The position numbers were made by a program, and so were the translations under genes. A stretch of 64,000 bases of DNA, taken from contig JAQWWH010000041.1 in NCBI GenBank assembly GCA_029255105.1, positions 31,493-95,492 on the forward strand, written 5' to 3'. This stretch comes from Flavimaricola sp. GTDB lineage: Bacteria > Pseudomonadota > Alphaproteobacteria > Rhodobacterales > Rhodobacteraceae. Shown here in pieces: positions 29,062-40,838 of this stretch. The notes under the pieces were generated by a model. The model made no database searches. It saw only the letters and a list, made by a program, of their open reading frames with translations, and was not told the DNA's origin. How positions within the stretch are numbered: the first letter of the stretch is position 1; every line of letters starts with the position of its first letter.

Positions 29062-31338
29062 TTATTCTGCCGCCCGCGTGGATGCGGGCAGCATGGGTAG
29101 GTTGATGATCGCCATCGCACCGGCGTGCGATTGGCCTTCGAACACCTCGGCATCCGTCAGGGACAGGCTGCCGCCATGTTCTTCGATGATCTTCTTGACG
29201 ATGGGCAGGCCAAGGCCCGTGCCCTTGTCGCGGGTGGTTACGTAAGGCTCGAACAGGCGGGCCCTGTCTTCGGGAAGGCCAGGGCCGTTGTCCTGAATGG
29301 TCACACGCACATTGCCGTCGTGGCACGTCAGGTTCACCCGGATCTCTGGGGTGAAACCTTCCGGTTCTCCATCTTCTTGCATATTTTCAATTGCTTCTCC
29401 CGCGTTCTTGAGAAGGTTGGTCAGCGCCTGGTTGATCATCGTTTCGTCAATCTCGGCCATCACCGTCTCTTGGCCAAGGTCTGACACGAAGGTCACGTTG
29501 GGCTGGCCTGCCTCCTGAAGCGTGACCGCATCGCGCACCAGGGCCGTCAGGTCGCTTGCCCGACGCTGCGGTTCGGGCATGCGGGCGAACTTCGAAAACT
29601 CATCCACGATCCGGCGCAGATCGTTGGTCTGGCGCACGATGACATCGGTCATCTGCTCAAGACTGGCGGCATCCTCGCCCACCCGGTCACGGAACTTGCG
29701 CTTGATCCGCTCGGCCGACAACTGAATCGGAGTCAGCGGATTCTTGATCTCATGGGCGATGCGCCGTGCCACATCGCCCCATGCCGCCATCCGTTGGGCC
29801 GATACGAGGTCAGTGACGTCATCAAAGGCGACAACGTAGCCCTCAAGCGCGCCATCCTCGGACCGGCGCGGCGACATGCGCACAAGCAGGGCTTCCTGCT
29901 TGCCGCCCCGGTTCACCCCGATCTGGCTTTGCACTGTGTCGCGTCCTTCAAAGCGCAGTTGGTCGAAAAGCGCCGCAAACTCGGGGATTGCATCGGTAAG
30001 GGCCAGGGACTGCTGGTCATCGGTGATGCCCAGCACTCTCTTGGCCGAGCGATTGGCAAAGGTAATCTCGCCCTCGGGATCAAGGCCAACAACACCCGAT
30101 GTGACCGACGAAAGCACTGAATCGAAAAGCCGGCGGCGCCTTTCGATCTGTTGCGTATTCTCAAGCAAGGCATTTCGCTGCCCCTTGAGCTGGGTGGTCA
30201 TCTGGTTGAAGTAGTGGCCAAGCTGCGAAATCTCATCATCGCCGTCCTCTTCGATCACTTGCACATCAAGATCACCCGCACCGACCCGCTGCGAAGCGTT
30301 GACAAGCCGCCCGACAGGCTGGGCCAATCCATCGGCAAACCACAGGCCAAGCCAGATTGCGGCAAGGATCAGGATGACGGCAAAGCCAAGGTACAAAAGG
30401 CCAAATTCAAACAGTAACCGCCCCCGTTCACTTTCAAGCTGGACGTAAAGGGCAACCGTCGCCTGGGTGTCGTCCAACAGCGCCAGAATGCCTCCGTCCA
30501 CGGCGCGGGTAACGTAAAGATAGCGGTCCACAAACGCGGTCAGCGGGATCAGGGCGCGAAATTCGTTGTTCGGATAGTCCTCGATGATGACGATGCCGTC
30601 CTCGAGGGCCTTGTCAAAGTCACCGGGATCGGGCCGCTCGTAACCAAATTCATAGGATCGCGCCCCTCGGGCCCGGATCGCCCCGGAACCGTCCAGCACA
30701 AAGGCCTCGGTCAGTCCCCGTTCGATCTGCGGCTGCAGCACCCCCAGCGTCTGACGCAGGTCGCCGTCGGTCATGAAAAAGTTTCGCTGCCGTTCCGCAT
30801 CGAGATAAGAGGCCAGCTCTTGCCCGTCGCGGGTCAGATCGGTGCGGTGTTCCTCTTCATAGGCCTGCGCGGCCTGAAGCGAGCTGCCAAGGACATTGCG
30901 CACCCGCTCGGAAAACCAGCCTTCAAGGCCGACATTGATCGTCAGAACCGAAAAGACGGCCACAAGGACTGTCGGGATCAGCGCCAGCAGGACAAACACA
31001 CCGGTCAGCCGCAGGTGAAGCCGGGATCCGGCGGACTTTGCATTCCGCGCCGCCACCATGCTTGCGATCCGCCGCGACACGAGGGCCGCGACAACCAGCA
31101 CATAGACAAAGTCAGCCAGAAGCACGATCCGCAACGTTGGCTCGGACCCGCCCTGATCCAACGGCCCCAGCACGACATAAGTCAGGGCTGTCAGGATCGG
31201 GCCCAAGGCAACAAGGCCAAGAGTGGCGGCATTCTGAATGCGCCGCTGACGCCGCCAGCGGGAAAACTTTGTAAAACGTCTGCCGGTCAGGGACCGATGC
31301 ACTGTACTACCGCCTTGTTGATGGAGGATGGGTCCCAC
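29062..31338 (-). CDS. ntrY: Nitrogen regulation sensor histidine kinase NtrY
   Basis: 758 aa; N-terminal TMs, [37 protein letters not shown]. Confidence 0.93.
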   Translation of the reverse strand: MGPILHQQGGSTVHRSLTGRRFTKFSRWRRQRRIQNAATLGLVALGPILTALTYVVLGPLDQGGSEPTLRIVLLADFVYVLVVAALVSRRIASMVAARNAKSAGSRLHLRLTGVFVLLALIPTVLVAVFSVLTINVGLEGWFSERVRNVLGSSLQAAQAYEEEHRTDLTRDGQELASYLDAERQRNFFMTDGDLRQTLGVLQPQIERGLTEAFVLDGSGAIRARGARSYEFGYERPDPGDFDKALEDGIVIIEDYPNNEFRALIPLTAFVDRYLYVTRAVDGGILALLDDTQATVALYVQLESERGRLLFEFGLLYLGFAVILILAAIWLGLWFADGLAQPVGRLVNASQRVGAGDLDVQVIEEDGDDEISQLGHYFNQMTTQLKGQRNALLENTQQIERRRRLFDSVLSSVTSGVVGLDPEGEITFANRSAKRVLGITDDQQSLALTDAIPEFAALFDQLRFEGRDTVQSQIGVNRGGKQEALLVRMSPRRSEDGALEGYVVAFDDVTDLVSAQRMAAWGDVARRIAHEIKNPLTPIQLSAERIKRKFRDRVGEDAASLEQMTDVIVRQTNDLRRIVDEFSKFARMPEPQRRASDLTALVRDAVTLQEAGQPNVTFVSDLGQETVMAEIDETMINQALTNLLKNAGEAIENMQEDGEPEGFTPEIRVNLTCHDGNVRVTIQDNGPGLPEDRARLFEPYVTTRDKGTGLGLPIVKKIIEEHGGSLSLTDAEVFEGQSHAGAMAIINLPMLPASTRAAE

Positions 31339-31426
31339 TGTCGGGTTGCCGCCCTCACCGCCGCTGCGCCGCGTTCCGCACGTGACGCAGAATTTGCGTC
31401 CGGCCGGTCACGGTTCTGTTGCGGTT

Positions 31427-32800
31427 TTACATCAACTTTCGGCGCCGAGTCACGCGGATATCCAGATCTGTGATCTTCTTACGCAAGGTATTGCGGTTTA
31501 TGCCAAGTAAATCAGCACATTTAGCCTGATTTCCGCCGGTGGCATCGAGGGCAAGTTCGATCAAAGGCGTCTCAACCTCGCGCAGAATCCGTTGGTAAAG
31601 GCCCGGTGGCGGTAACGCTCCGCCATGCAGGTCAAAGTAGCGGCGCAGGTGTTTTGCCACCGATGTCGTCAGCTTTTCGCCTTCACCACCGCCGCGCAGC
31701 GGCTCCATCGCTGGCTGGTTGCCCAGAACGGCCTCGACCTCTGCCCGGCTGATTTCTTCTTCGGGGGCCGTGACGACAAGGCGGCGAACAGCGTTCTCCA
31801 ACTGACGCACGTTGCCCGGCCAGCTATAGGTGCGCACCAGATCAAGGGCCGCGGGGGCCAGGCGACGGATCGCGAAGCCATCCCGCTCTCCCCGGGCAAG
31901 GAAATGTTCGGCCAGCAAGGGGATGTCATCGACCCGCTCGCGCAGCGAGGGGACTGCGATGTTCACGCCCGACAGTCGATAGAACAGATCCTCACGAAAG
32001 CCGCCATTTTCCATCCGCCCCATCAGGTCAATCTGGCTTGTCGACATGATCCGGGGGGCGTTGTCGCCCAAAGCGTCAAGCATGCGCACGATGCGGGCCT
32101 GAGAGTCGTCGTCAAGATCACCGACTTCGTCGAACAGGATCGACCCACCCCGAGCGCGGCTAAGGACCATGGAGGGGCCATCGGCGCCCTTCAGGTCAGA
32201 GGCATCGACACTGACAAACGGCAGGCTGCGCCGGTCGGAAAAGTCGTGAATGGCGCGGGCGATCAGGGATTTGCCGGTCCCGCTTTCGCCCGTGATCAGA
32301 ACCGGGAGGGTGGTGTTCATCACCCGCGCGACAAGACGATAAAGCGCCTGCATCGCCGGGGTCCGCCCCACCAGCGGCAGATCGCCCGTCGAATCGTCCT
32401 CAACGGCTTCGCCCCTGCGAACCGGGGCACGACGCTTGACCTCAAGCGCGCGGGCGGCCCGCTTCATCAGGTCGGGTAGGTCGAACGGCTTGGGCAGGTA
32501 GTCATAAGCCTCGGCCTCGGCCGCCTGAATGGCAGTCATGATGGTGTTTTGCGCCGAAATCACAATGACAGGCAGGCCCGGCCGGGCCTTAGAGATAAGG
32601 GGCAATTGGTCCAGCCCGTTCCCGTCGGGCATGATCACGTCCGAAATGACAAGATCGCCTTTGCCCTCATCGACCCAACGCATCAGGGTAACGAGTGAGG
32701 ACGTGGCATGGACCTTGCACCCGGCACGCGTCAGTGCCTGCGTCAGGACGGTGCGGATGGTGCGGTCATCGTCAGCGACAAGTACAGTTCCGTCCATCAT
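31427..32800 (-). CDS. ntrC: Nitrogen regulation response regulator NtrC
   Basis: 457 aa; receiver, AAA+ [22 protein letters not shown]-terminal [30 protein letters not shown]. Confidence 0.93.
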   Translation of the reverse strand: MMDGTVLVADDDRTIRTVLTQALTRAGCKVHATSSLVTLMRWVDEGKGDLVISDVIMPDGNGLDQLPLISKARPGLPVIVISAQNTIMTAIQAAEAEAYDYLPKPFDLPDLMKRAARALEVKRRAPVRRGEAVEDDSTGDLPLVGRTPAMQALYRLVARVMNTTLPVLITGESGTGKSLIARAIHDFSDRRSLPFVSVDASDLKGADGPSMVLSRARGGSILFDEVGDLDDDSQARIVRMLDALGDNAPRIMSTSQIDLMGRMENGGFREDLFYRLSGVNIAVPSLRERVDDIPLLAEHFLARGERDGFAIRRLAPAALDLVRTYSWPGNVRQLENAVRRLVVTAPEEEISRAEVEAVLGNQPAMEPLRGGGEGEKLTTSVAKHLRRYFDLHGGALPPPGLYQRILREVETPLIELALDATGGNQAKCADLLGINRNTLRKKITDLDIRVTRRRKLM

Positions 32801-33894
32801 GTTTCTCCGGCAGTTGGGGTATCATCATCTTCTGGCAATTCAGGCGGGGCGACGGGCAGCGAGATGCGGAACACGGTCCGCCCCGGCACGCTGTCGACCG
32901 ATATCCAGCCGCCTGCCTGTCCGATCAGCTTGGACACGAGGGCAAGGCCAAGGCCTGTCCCGTTTTCGCGACCCGACACAAAGGGTTCAAAAATGTCCGC
33001 CGCGATCTCGGGCGGCAGGCCCGGACCATCGTCGATCACCTCGATCTGAAGCGGCAACCGCGCGTGCGATCCATCCGGGCGGCGCACCCGCAAGGAGGCC
33101 TCGTAAAAGGTGTGCAGCCGGATCACGCCACCAGATGCCCCTGCTTCGGAAGCATTCTTGAGCAGGTTCAGCAAGACCTGCAGCAACTGATCCGAATCGG
33201 CGAGGGTCCGGGGCAGCGAGGGGTCGTAATCCTCAATGAACATCATATGCGCCCCGAACCCGACCGAAGCTGACTGGCGGGCACGGTCAAGGACATCGTG
33301 AATGTTCACCGGCTTAAGCGCGGGCGGGCTGAGGTTGCCGAACAGTTCGACCTGTTCCAGCAGTTTGACGATCCGGCGGCTTTCCTCGACGATCAGGTCG
33401 GTCAGCTCGCGGTCGCCATTGCTAAGGCCCATCGACAACAGCTGTGCTGCCCCGGTGATACCCGCCAGCGGGTTCTTGATTTCATGCGCCAGCATTTCCG
33501 CCATACCGATTACGGACTTGGCCGCCTTCGCCGACGAGGCGTTTTGCGTGATCCGGCTGGCGATTTCGCGCGGCGAGATCATCATGATCATCAACCCGTC
33601 CGAGCCTTGCAGAGGCGAGAACTGGATGTTGGACAGCATCGGCGCACGCTGGCTGCTGCCCACCTCCACGTCATTAACGAAAAGCGGCGATCCCTGTTCA
33701 CGGGCCCGGGAAAAAGCAAGGCGCAGGCCGTCGTCGATGCTCAGGCTGTCCCACAGAACCTTGGCCTCAAGGGACCGGGCCGACAGGTTCAGAAAGGACT
33801 CCGCCGCCGGGTTCGTCTCAAGGATGGTGTCGTCAGGCCCCAGCAAAAGCGCCGGAACCGGAAGAGAGGCCCAAAGATCGGTATCAATAATCAT
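32797..33894 (-). CDS. ntrB: Nitrogen regulation sensor histidine kinase NtrB
   Basis: 365 aa; [47 protein letters not shown]. Confidence 0.93.
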   Translation of the reverse strand: MIIDTDLWASLPVPALLLGPDDTILETNPAAESFLNLSARSLEAKVLWDSLSIDDGLRLAFSRAREQGSPLFVNDVEVGSSQRAPMLSNIQFSPLQGSDGLMIMMISPREIASRITQNASSAKAAKSVIGMAEMLAHEIKNPLAGITGAAQLLSMGLSNGDRELTDLIVEESRRIVKLLEQVELFGNLSPPALKPVNIHDVLDRARQSASVGFGAHMMFIEDYDPSLPRTLADSDQLLQVLLNLLKNASEAGASGGVIRLHTFYEASLRVRRPDGSHARLPLQIEVIDDGPGLPPEIAADIFEPFVSGRENGTGLGLALVSKLIGQAGGWISVDSVPGRTVFRISLPVAPPELPEDDDTPTAGET

Positions 33895-34970
33895 GCCGCT
33901 GCCCTGTCCGTATCAGTCAGGGCATCCGGCAACAGCGCCAGCACCTGTTCCGGTGTTGTGGCCGTCAGGACGGGCCGCCGCTGCGCATCGCAGGTTCCGG
34001 CGGTGTCCATGTACCAGCCCAGATGCTTGCGTGCGACGCGCAGCCCCAGATCGGCACCATAAAACGACAGCATCGCCTGATAATGCTCGGCCACCATATC
34101 GGCAAAGGCCTTGCCCTTGGGCACCTGAGGGGCCGGTGTGCCCCAAAGCGTGGCAGCAGTCAGGGCAAGCTGCCAGGGCCGCCCCTGCGCCCCGCGCCCC
34201 ATCATCACGCCGTCCGCGCCTGACTGGTCCAGCGCCATGCGGGCAGAGCTTGCGTCAACTATGTCGCCGTTGGCGATGACCGGGATCGACACCGCCGCCT
34301 TGATAGCCCGGATCGCAGCCCAGTCGGCCTTGCCCTTGTAAAACTGTTGCCGGGTGCGGCCGTGGATGGTGACCATCTGGATGCCCGCCGCCTCGGCCCG
34401 CCGGGCGACGTCGGCGGCATTGAGGCAATCGTGATCCCAACCCAGCCGGGTCTTAAGGGTTACCGGCACCTTGACCGCATTTACCACCGCCTCGATCAGC
34501 CGCAGCGCATGATCTGGGTCACGCAGCAGCGCCGAGCCGGAATAGCCGTTGGTCACCTTCTTGGCCGGACAGCCCATGTTGATGTCGATGATCCGGGCGC
34601 CATTCGCCTCGACCATGCGGGCGGCCTCTGCCATCCAATGGGCCTCTCGTCCGGCCAGCTGGACGGCTGTGTCGCCTTGATCCAGTCCCAGTTCGGCCCG
34701 CTCCCGCACGCCGGGTTTGCCCTGCATCATCTCTTGGCTCGCGACCATTTCAGACACGACCCACCCAGCCCCAAAGCGGCGCACAAGTTGGCGAAACGGC
34801 ATATCCGTGATACCAGCCAAAGGCGCAAGCGCGATTGGCGGCGCAATCGAATGCCCCGCGAGCGTGAGTGTGACTGTCTCTCCCAATGTCGGTACCGTTT
34901 GCCCATAAGTTGTGCGCTTGCAGATAATATAACCCGAACGGATAGCGACGACAACGAATGCAAGCCACAA
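33891..34970 (-). CDS. dusB: tRNA dihydrouridine synthase DusB / NifR3 (true start probably downstream of 34970, near [12 protein letters not shown])
   Basis: [46 protein letters not shown]; upstream of ntrB. Confidence 0.92.
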   Translation of the reverse strand: MWLAFVVVAIRSGYIICKRTTYGQTVPTLGETVTLTLAGHSIAPPIALAPLAGITDMPFRQLVRRFGAGWVVSEMVASQEMMQGKPGVRERAELGLDQGDTAVQLAGREAHWMAEAARMVEANGARIIDINMGCPAKKVTNGYSGSALLRDPDHALRLIEAVVNAVKVPVTLKTRLGWDHDCLNAADVARRAEAAGIQMVTIHGRTRQQFYKGKADWAAIRAIKAAVSIPVIANGDIVDASSARMALDQSGADGVMMGRGAQGRPWQLALTAATLWGTPAPQVPKGKAFADMVAEHYQAMLSFYGADLGLRVARKHLGWYMDTAGTCDAQRRPVLTATTPEQVLALLPDALTDTDRAAA

Positions 34971-35085
34971 TTAGCAACAACCAAATGCATATGCCTGTTT
35001 TTTAGGCGCCACTATCGAGCAACTGAGGATTTGCACGCCCGCCCCACAGCCTCTAGGTATCTGGCAAGAACAGGATGAGGCGGTC

Positions 35086-36234
35086 ATGCAGATTGCAGCG
35101 GTGGTGGTTGCGGCCGGTCGGGGCGTGCGGGCGGGGGGTGATGTCCCCAAGCAATGGCGCCTTTTGGGGGACAGGGTCGTTCTGGCCCATACTTTGGACG
35201 CCCTTAGGGCGGTGGATCGGATCGGTCCCTTGTGCCTTGTGATCCATGCGGACGATCAGGACCGACTGACTGACCTTGATCTGACCGGTGTTACGGTGGT
35301 GACTGGGGGCGCGACACGCGACGCCTCTGTCCGGGCCGGACTTGAGGCGTTGGAGGGCGATGCCCCAGACCTTGTCCTGATCCACGATGCCGCCCGACCG
35401 GTGCTGCGTCCCGCGCTGGTGGACCGTGTCATTGCCGCCCTTGGGCAGCACGACGGCGCAGCCCCAGCGGTGCCTGTCACCGATGCCTTATGGCTTGGGA
35501 CCGGGGGGCTGGTGACCGGAACCAAGGACCGTACCGGCCTGTGGCGGGCACAGACCCCGCAGGGGTTTCGCTTTGCCCCGATCCTTGCCGCCCACCGCAG
35601 CCATTCGGGCAGTGCGGCCGACGACGTCGAGGTTGCCCGCGCGGCAGGCATGGACGTTGCCATCGTGCTGGGCGATGAAGAGAACATCAAGATCACCGGC
35701 CCCAACGACTTTGCCCGCGCCGTGCGGGCCCTGGGGCAAGACGCAGGACAACAGATGGATATCCGGACTGGCAATGGGTTTGACGTACACCGCTTTGGGC
35801 CGGGCGATCATGTCTGGCTTTGCGGGGTCAAGGTGCCCTTTGGGCGCGCCCTTCAGGGCCATTCGGACGCCGATGTCGGGATGCATGCTGTCACGGACGC
35901 GATCTACGGTGCTTTGGCGCGGGGCGATATAGGCCAACACTTCCCCCCCTCTGACCCCCAGTGGAAAGGGGCGGAAAGCCATATATTTCTGGCCCATGCC
36001 TGCGCCCTTGCCCGCGAGATGGGGTTCGCCATCACCCATGCCGATTGCACCTTGATCTGCGAAGAGCCCAAGATCGGCCCCCTTGCCCAGGCCATGCGGG
36101 CCAAGATGGCGCGGATCATGGAGATCGACATCGATAGGATGAGCGTGAAGGCAACGACCTCGGAACGCCTTGGCTTTACCGGGCGGCGCGAAGGGATCGC
36201 GGCCCTCGCCACAGCGACGCTGGTGAAATCATGA
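35086..36234 (+). CDS. ispDF: Bifunctional IspD/IspF (MEP cytidylyltransferase / MECDP synthase)
   Basis: 382 aa; Isp[27 protein letters not shown], Isp[30 protein letters not shown]. Confidence 0.96.
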   Translation: MQIAAVVVAAGRGVRAGGDVPKQWRLLGDRVVLAHTLDALRAVDRIGPLCLVIHADDQDRLTDLDLTGVTVVTGGATRDASVRAGLEALEGDAPDLVLIHDAARPVLRPALVDRVIAALGQHDGAAPAVPVTDALWLGTGGLVTGTKDRTGLWRAQTPQGFRFAPILAAHRSHSGSAADDVEVARAAGMDVAIVLGDEENIKITGPNDFARAVRALGQDAGQQMDIRTGNGFDVHRFGPGDHVWLCGVKVPFGRALQGHSDADVGMHAVTDAIYGALARGDIGQHFPPSDPQWKGAESHIFLAHACALAREMGFAITHADCTLICEEPKIGPLAQAMRAKMARIMEIDIDRMSVKATTSERLGFTGRREGIAALATATLVKS

Positions 36235-36725
36235 TGCACCTTATCGCGACATTCGGCGGGATCGGGAACCTGCGCCCTGCCCCCGGCACATGGGGGTCGC
36301 TGGCCGCCCTACCCTGCGCCTGGGTGCTCATGGTGCTGGGCGGACCCTGGCTGTTGGTTGCCGCAACACTGGTGATATTGCCCCTTGGCTATTTCGCCGC
36401 GCTCGAGGAAATCCTGGCGACCCGCGACACCGACCCCTCCTGGGTGGTAATCGACGAAGTGGCAGGCCAATGGATAGCCCTCTGGCCGATCGCCTTAGGG
36501 GCGGCAATGATGAATGCCGCGCCAAGCGCCCTTTGGCCCGGTTGGGTCGCGGCTTTTGCCCTGTTCCGCTTGTTTGACATCACCAAGCCCGGCTGGGTCG
36601 GTCGGGCCGACCGGCGCGGCGATGCGCTGGGGTTGATGCTCGACGATGTGATTGCGGGTGTCTTTGCCGCCCTGGGCGTCATCGTTCTGGCCGGCCTCGC
36701 CCATGGGGCGATGAGGTTGCTATGA
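36231..36725 (+). CDS. pgpA: Phosphatidylglycerophosphatase A
   Basis: 164 aa; [52 protein letters not shown]. Confidence 0.93.
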   Translation: MMHLIATFGGIGNLRPAPGTWGSLAALPCAWVLMVLGGPWLLVAATLVILPLGYFAALEEILATRDTDPSWVVIDEVAGQWIALWPIALGAAMMNAAPSALWPGWVAAFALFRLFDITKPGWVGRADRRGDALGLMLDDVIAGVFAALGVIVLAGLAHGAMRLL

Positions 36726-37195
36726 CCCGCGCCGAAACCCTGCTGACGATGGCGCGGGAAAAGGGGCTTTGGCTTGCGACTGCGGAAAGCTGTACCGGCG
36801 GCCTTGTGGCGGCGGCCATCACCGATGTGCCGGGATCGTCAGCCATCTTTGACCGGGGCTTTGTCACCTATACCAACGCCGCCAAGGTCGAGATGCTGGG
36901 CGTGGCGGTCACCACGTTGGATCGTCATGGCGCGGTCAGCGAAGAGGTCGCCGCCGAAATGGCCGAAGGCGCCCGCACCCGGTCAGGGGCCCAGATCGCA
37001 GTGTCGATCACCGGCATCGCAGGCCCCGGCGGGTCAGAGCATAAGCCTGAGGGCCGGGTATGCTTTGGTCTGGCCACTGAACAAGGCGTCAGAACAGAAC
37101 TGCTGGACTTTGGCCCGCTCGGCCGGGATCAGGTGCGGATCGCGGCGCGGGACCATGCCCTTGATCTGCTGATCAAGGCGGTTGAGGCCGCCTGA
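36722..37195 (+). CDS. CinA family protein, stand-alone C-terminal domain (PncC-like)
   Basis: 157 aa; LATAESCTGGLVAAAITDVPGSSAIFDRGFVTYTNAAK; ITGIAGPGG. Confidence 0.92.
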   Translation: MTRAETLLTMAREKGLWLATAESCTGGLVAAAITDVPGSSAIFDRGFVTYTNAAKVEMLGVAVTTLDRHGAVSEEVAAEMAEGARTRSGAQIAVSITGIAGPGGSEHKPEGRVCFGLATEQGVRTELLDFGPLGRDQVRIAARDHALDLLIKAVEAA

Positions 37196-37209
37196 TTGCC
37201 AGCGAGGGT

Positions 37210-38493
37210 CTAGGCGGACCCGATCAACCCGACAAACTCGGTCAGATTGCCCGCGTTTATCCCGCCCTCCAGTGCATCCGCCAAGGGGGTCAGCGCCCGC
37301 GCCTTGGTCCTGATCTTGTCCGCCCGCACCTCTAGCGGCAGGGGGGCGTCCAGATCGTGAAACAGCACCTCGGTCTGACCGCCTTGCAAGGTCAGGGTGA
37401 CCCTTGCCTGCATCTCAGTCAGGTGGCTGTCGGCAGTCACATGAACCCGGTCGCGCAGGGCGACAAGGTCAGGCCGCGCGGCGGTGGCATCGACAAAACT
37501 GCTGATCGCCCCGGTGGGCACACCACTTAGTGCCATCGCGGCGGTCAAACGGTAACTGAACTTTGCCTCTAGCCCCGTTGCGGGTTCGGCAATGTTGCAG
37601 ACTGTCAGCCAACGGGGATGGGTCTGCACGTCGATCCGGACGACATTCGCCGGCGCGGCCGAACCACCGGCAAGGGCCTCAAGCATGGCGTGCAGGCCGT
37701 GGCAGCAGGCGTGAAACTTGTGACTGACGGTCGGAAAAAGCCAAGTGTCGCCCATATCGGCAAACCCCGAAAGGTCCGCCGCCCCGTGGTGGGTAGGACC
37801 AAAGCCCTGATCGCCCGAAAGACCCAGCGTCGAAGAGGTCATCCCGACCCGGGCCAAACGCGCCGCCTCGACCCCGGTTTCGGCGGCAAGGCCAGCGTTG
37901 TAGGGTTTGCCCATTGTCCCGAACTGTGACTTCAGCCCCGAGGCGCGGGTTGCGGCAAGGCCAAGGGCGTTGACCGTCTGATCCTGATCCAGCCCCATCA
38001 ACCGCGCGGCGGCAAGTGTCGCCCCAAAGGCACCGGCGGTGGCGGTCTGGTGAAACCCGGTCTGGTAATGACCCCGACCCAGCCAGACGCCGACCCGGAC
38101 GGACGCCTCTACCCCGACGAGGGCAGCGGCAAGGAATGCCGTCATATCCGCCCCTTCCGCCTCGGCCACGGCAAGGGCGGCGGGCAGGATGCCAACGGAT
38201 GGATGCCCGATATGGGCAAAATGGGTATCGTCGAAATCCAGCGCGTGCGAGGTCGTGCCATTGACGAGGGCCGCCCGGGGGGCGGGCACCTGTCCGCCGC
38301 CAAAGAGGGTTGCCTGAGCGCGGCCGCCATCCTCGATCGCCAGCCCATGGACAAGGCGGGCCACATCCTCGGACCGGCCCGCAAGGCCGCAGGCCGCCCA
38401 ATCCAGAACCGACAGGCGCATGACGGCCAAAGCGGTGGGATCGGCCACAGGGCCATGGGCGAACCGCGCCAGAAGAACCTCGGGTGGTGTCAT
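37210..38493 (-). CDS. MmgE/PrpD family protein
   Basis: 427 aa; LVNGTTSHALDFDDTHFAHIGHPSVGILPAALAVAE; LKSQFGTMGKPYNAG. Confidence 0.92.
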   Translation of the reverse strand: MTPPEVLLARFAHGPVADPTALAVMRLSVLDWAACGLAGRSEDVARLVHGLAIEDGGRAQATLFGGGQVPAPRAALVNGTTSHALDFDDTHFAHIGHPSVGILPAALAVAEAEGADMTAFLAAALVGVEASVRVGVWLGRGHYQTGFHQTATAGAFGATLAAARLMGLDQDQTVNALGLAATRASGLKSQFGTMGKPYNAGLAAETGVEAARLARVGMTSSTLGLSGDQGFGPTHHGAADLSGFADMGDTWLFPTVSHKFHACCHGLHAMLEALAGGSAAPANVVRIDVQTHPRWLTVCNIAEPATGLEAKFSYRLTAAMALSGVPTGAISSFVDATAARPDLVALRDRVHVTADSHLTEMQARVTLTLQGGQTEVLFHDLDAPLPLEVRADKIRTKARALTPLADALEGGINAGNLTEFVGLIGSA

Positions 38494-38511
38494 GGATGGG
38501 TCCTGTCTATC

Positions 38512-38961
38512 CTAGCCTGCGCCGTGCAGAGCCTGAGCGCGACGCTCAAACGCCCTGACAACCCGTTGCATCGCCTCGTTAAAGAACATGCCCGCCGCCC
38601 CTTGCAGCAGGCGGTTGCGAAATTCGAAATCTACGAAAAAGCTGACTTGGCATCCGCCCTCAACATCTGCGAACTGCCAGCGGCTTTGCAGATAGCGGAA
38701 AGGGCCGTCGATGTATTCCGTGTCGATCTGGCGCTTGGCGGGCCAAAGGGTGACTTTGCTCCCGAACTTTTCGCGGAACACTTTGAACGAGATCACAAGA
38801 TCAGCCAGCATGATCGTGTGATCGCCCTTGTCCTCGGTCGAGCGGATCCGGGCCGCGGCGGTCCAAGGCAGGAACTGGGGGTAAGAGGCCACATCGGCCA
38901 CCAGCGCATACATCTGGTCGGCGGTATAGGGCAGGACGCGGGTCTCGGAATGGGTGGGCAT
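38512..38961 (-). CDS. Type II toxin-antitoxin RatA / coenzyme Q-binding COQ10 family protein
   Basis: MPTHSETRVLPYTADQMYALVADVASYPQFLPWTAAARI; START-like fold. Confidence 0.9.
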   Translation of the reverse strand: MPTHSETRVLPYTADQMYALVADVASYPQFLPWTAAARIRSTEDKGDHTIMLADLVISFKVFREKFGSKVTLWPAKRQIDTEYIDGPFRYLQSRWQFADVEGGCQVSFFVDFEFRNRLLQGAAGMFFNEAMQRVVRAFERRAQALHGAG

Positions 38962-39146
38962 CGGTATTGGTCCGTGAAAACTGGTCCCCCTCCATGTCAG
39001 ACCTTTCCCTCCTTTATCAAGGGCGTCGTGGTGCCGCATGGGGCAGGCCCATTCCTTTGGCCGTGGTTTTTCGGCCTGTCTGACGGGGCACTCTGGACCC
39101 CGCTGCACAGAGACGGCATGGTGCGCCCAAGGGGAGACCGCATTCC

Positions 39147-39689
39147 ATGACCCAGCGTGCCTATGTCATCGACCAGATGATTTCCGCCAAATCCATCGCC
39201 GCCCGTATCGAGAGCCTCGCCCGCGAAATCGCGGTAGAATTCCAAGGCACCGACAAGCTTGTCGTCGTCGGCCTTTTGCGTGGATCATTCGTGTTTATTG
39301 CCGATCTGGTGCGCGAACTGGACCTGCCGGTCGAGGTCGATTTCCTTGAGGTGTCGTCTTATGGCGATGCCATGGAATCAAGCCGCGAGGTCCGGGTCCT
39401 CAAGGATCTGCGTGGCAAGATTGAGGGACGCGATGTTCTGGTGGTCGAGGATATCGTCGACACCGGCCATACGCTGGCCCATGTGTCCAAGTTCCTCAAG
39501 AATCGTTCCCCTGCCCGGCTGCGCACGATCGCGCTTCTGGACAAGCCGTCGCGGCGCGAGGTGGATTTTGCCGCCGACTGGATCGGATTTTCCATCCCGG
39601 ATGAATTCGTCGTGGGCTACGGGATCGACTATGCGCAGCGCAACCGCAACCTGCCGTTTATCGGTAAGGTGCGGTTCACCGAAGGCTAG
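39147..39689 (+). CDS. hpt: Hypoxanthine phosphoribosyltransferase
   Basis: 180 aa; [38 protein letters not shown]. Confidence 0.94.
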   Translation: MTQRAYVIDQMISAKSIAARIESLAREIAVEFQGTDKLVVVGLLRGSFVFIADLVRELDLPVEVDFLEVSSYGDAMESSREVRVLKDLRGKIEGRDVLVVEDIVDTGHTLAHVSKFLKNRSPARLRTIALLDKPSRREVDFAADWIGFSIPDEFVVGYGIDYAQRNRNLPFIGKVRFTEG

Positions 39690-39693
39690 GGGC

Positions 39694-39876
39694 GTGAACT
39701 ATCTGACCTGGCTCTTGCGGGCCAAGCGCTGGGCGGCGCGGCCGCCCTCCACCCAAAGGGTGTTGATGGTGGTTGGCATCATCGTCGTTTGCCTGGTCCT
39801 CTTTGCGATCGAGCGGACGGTGGGCTGGCCAGATAGCCTGACGGCGGACCGGGTGCGGGTCCCCAGGGTCTATTGA
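39694..39876 (+). CDS. Small membrane protein (60 aa, GTG start)
   Basis: VNYLTWLLRAKRWAARPPSTQRVLMVVGIIVVCLVLFAIERTVGWPDSLTADRVRVPRVY; tail of listed ORF 39259..39876; one TM helix. Confidence 0.65.
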   Translation: MNYLTWLLRAKRWAARPPSTQRVLMVVGIIVVCLVLFAIERTVGWPDSLTADRVRVPRVY

Positions 39877-40742
39877 TCTAACCCTTTCAACCAGGGACCG
39901 ACCCCGATCAACACCTCGGCCAGCCGTGCCCGCAGCTTTTCCAGTCGCGGCACCGGGGCCAGTTCGACATGGCTTGCCACCCAGATCGGAACGGTCATGC
40001 GCGGCATCGCATCGGCGAGCCGAATAAGTCGCGCGTCCCTGTCGCCAAGGCAACAAGGCAAAATCCCGATCCCCGCCCCTTCAGCCGCAAGTTCGCGCAG
40101 CACCGGAAAGCTGTCAGCAGCCCCACGGATGCTGGTGGCGTCGATTTCATCCGCCATCCATGCGGCCGCCCGCGATCGGGCAATTGCACCGCTTAGCCCC
40201 AGCCAGGTTTCCGGCTGCGGGGCACCGGCGCGGACATAGGCCGCAAACCCCAGTTCCCCTGCAGGGACCCCGGTCAGATCATCCGGCAATTCAAACGCCG
40301 GTCGCACGGTGATGTCCGCCCGCAGACGGGCAAGATCGAGGTGATGATTGGCCGAGGTCAACTCCACCTCGAATTGGGGTTTGAAGCCTTCGGCAACCAA
40401 AGCCAACAAGGGCGGCAGGACCACCTGGCAGAACGTATCGGTTGAGGTGATGCAAATCCGTTCGACAGGCTGAAGGGCATTGCCCCGCACCAGTCGCTGG
40501 ACCTGCTCCATAGCCAGTCCCGCCGTTCGGGCCGCCTCGATGACCCGCAGCTTGTCAGGGCGCACAACGTAACCGCGCATATCCCTGTCAAAGATCGAAG
40601 CCCCGTGCTGATCCTCAAAGGCCGCGATACGGCGCAGGACGGTGGCGTGATTGACGCCGAGCCTGCGGGATGCAGCACTGACAGACCCTTCTTCCGCAAC
40701 TGCCAGAACAAACCGAAGATCGTCCCAATTCGTCCTGTGCAT
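39870..40742 (-). CDS. LysR family transcriptional regulator
   Basis: 290 aa; WDDLRFVLAVAEEGSVSAASRRLGVNHATVLRRIAAFEDQHGASIFDRDMRGY. Confidence 0.92.
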   Translation of the reverse strand: MHRTNWDDLRFVLAVAEEGSVSAASRRLGVNHATVLRRIAAFEDQHGASIFDRDMRGYVVRPDKLRVIEAARTAGLAMEQVQRLVRGNALQPVERICITSTDTFCQVVLPPLLALVAEGFKPQFEVELTSANHHLDLARLRADITVRPAFELPDDLTGVPAGELGFAAYVRAGAPQPETWLGLSGAIARSRAAAWMADEIDATSIRGAADSFPVLRELAAEGAGIGILPCCLGDRDARLIRLADAMPRMTVPIWVASHVELAPVPRLEKLRARLAEVLIGVGPWLKGLDQ

Positions 40743-40838
40743 GAATCAATAGCCCTCTCGCAGAATTGGTGGGTGGAAATCGTCCCCAATCCCCCTAACG
40801 TTACCTAAATAGCCCCGTATAGAGTTGGAGAATATGGA

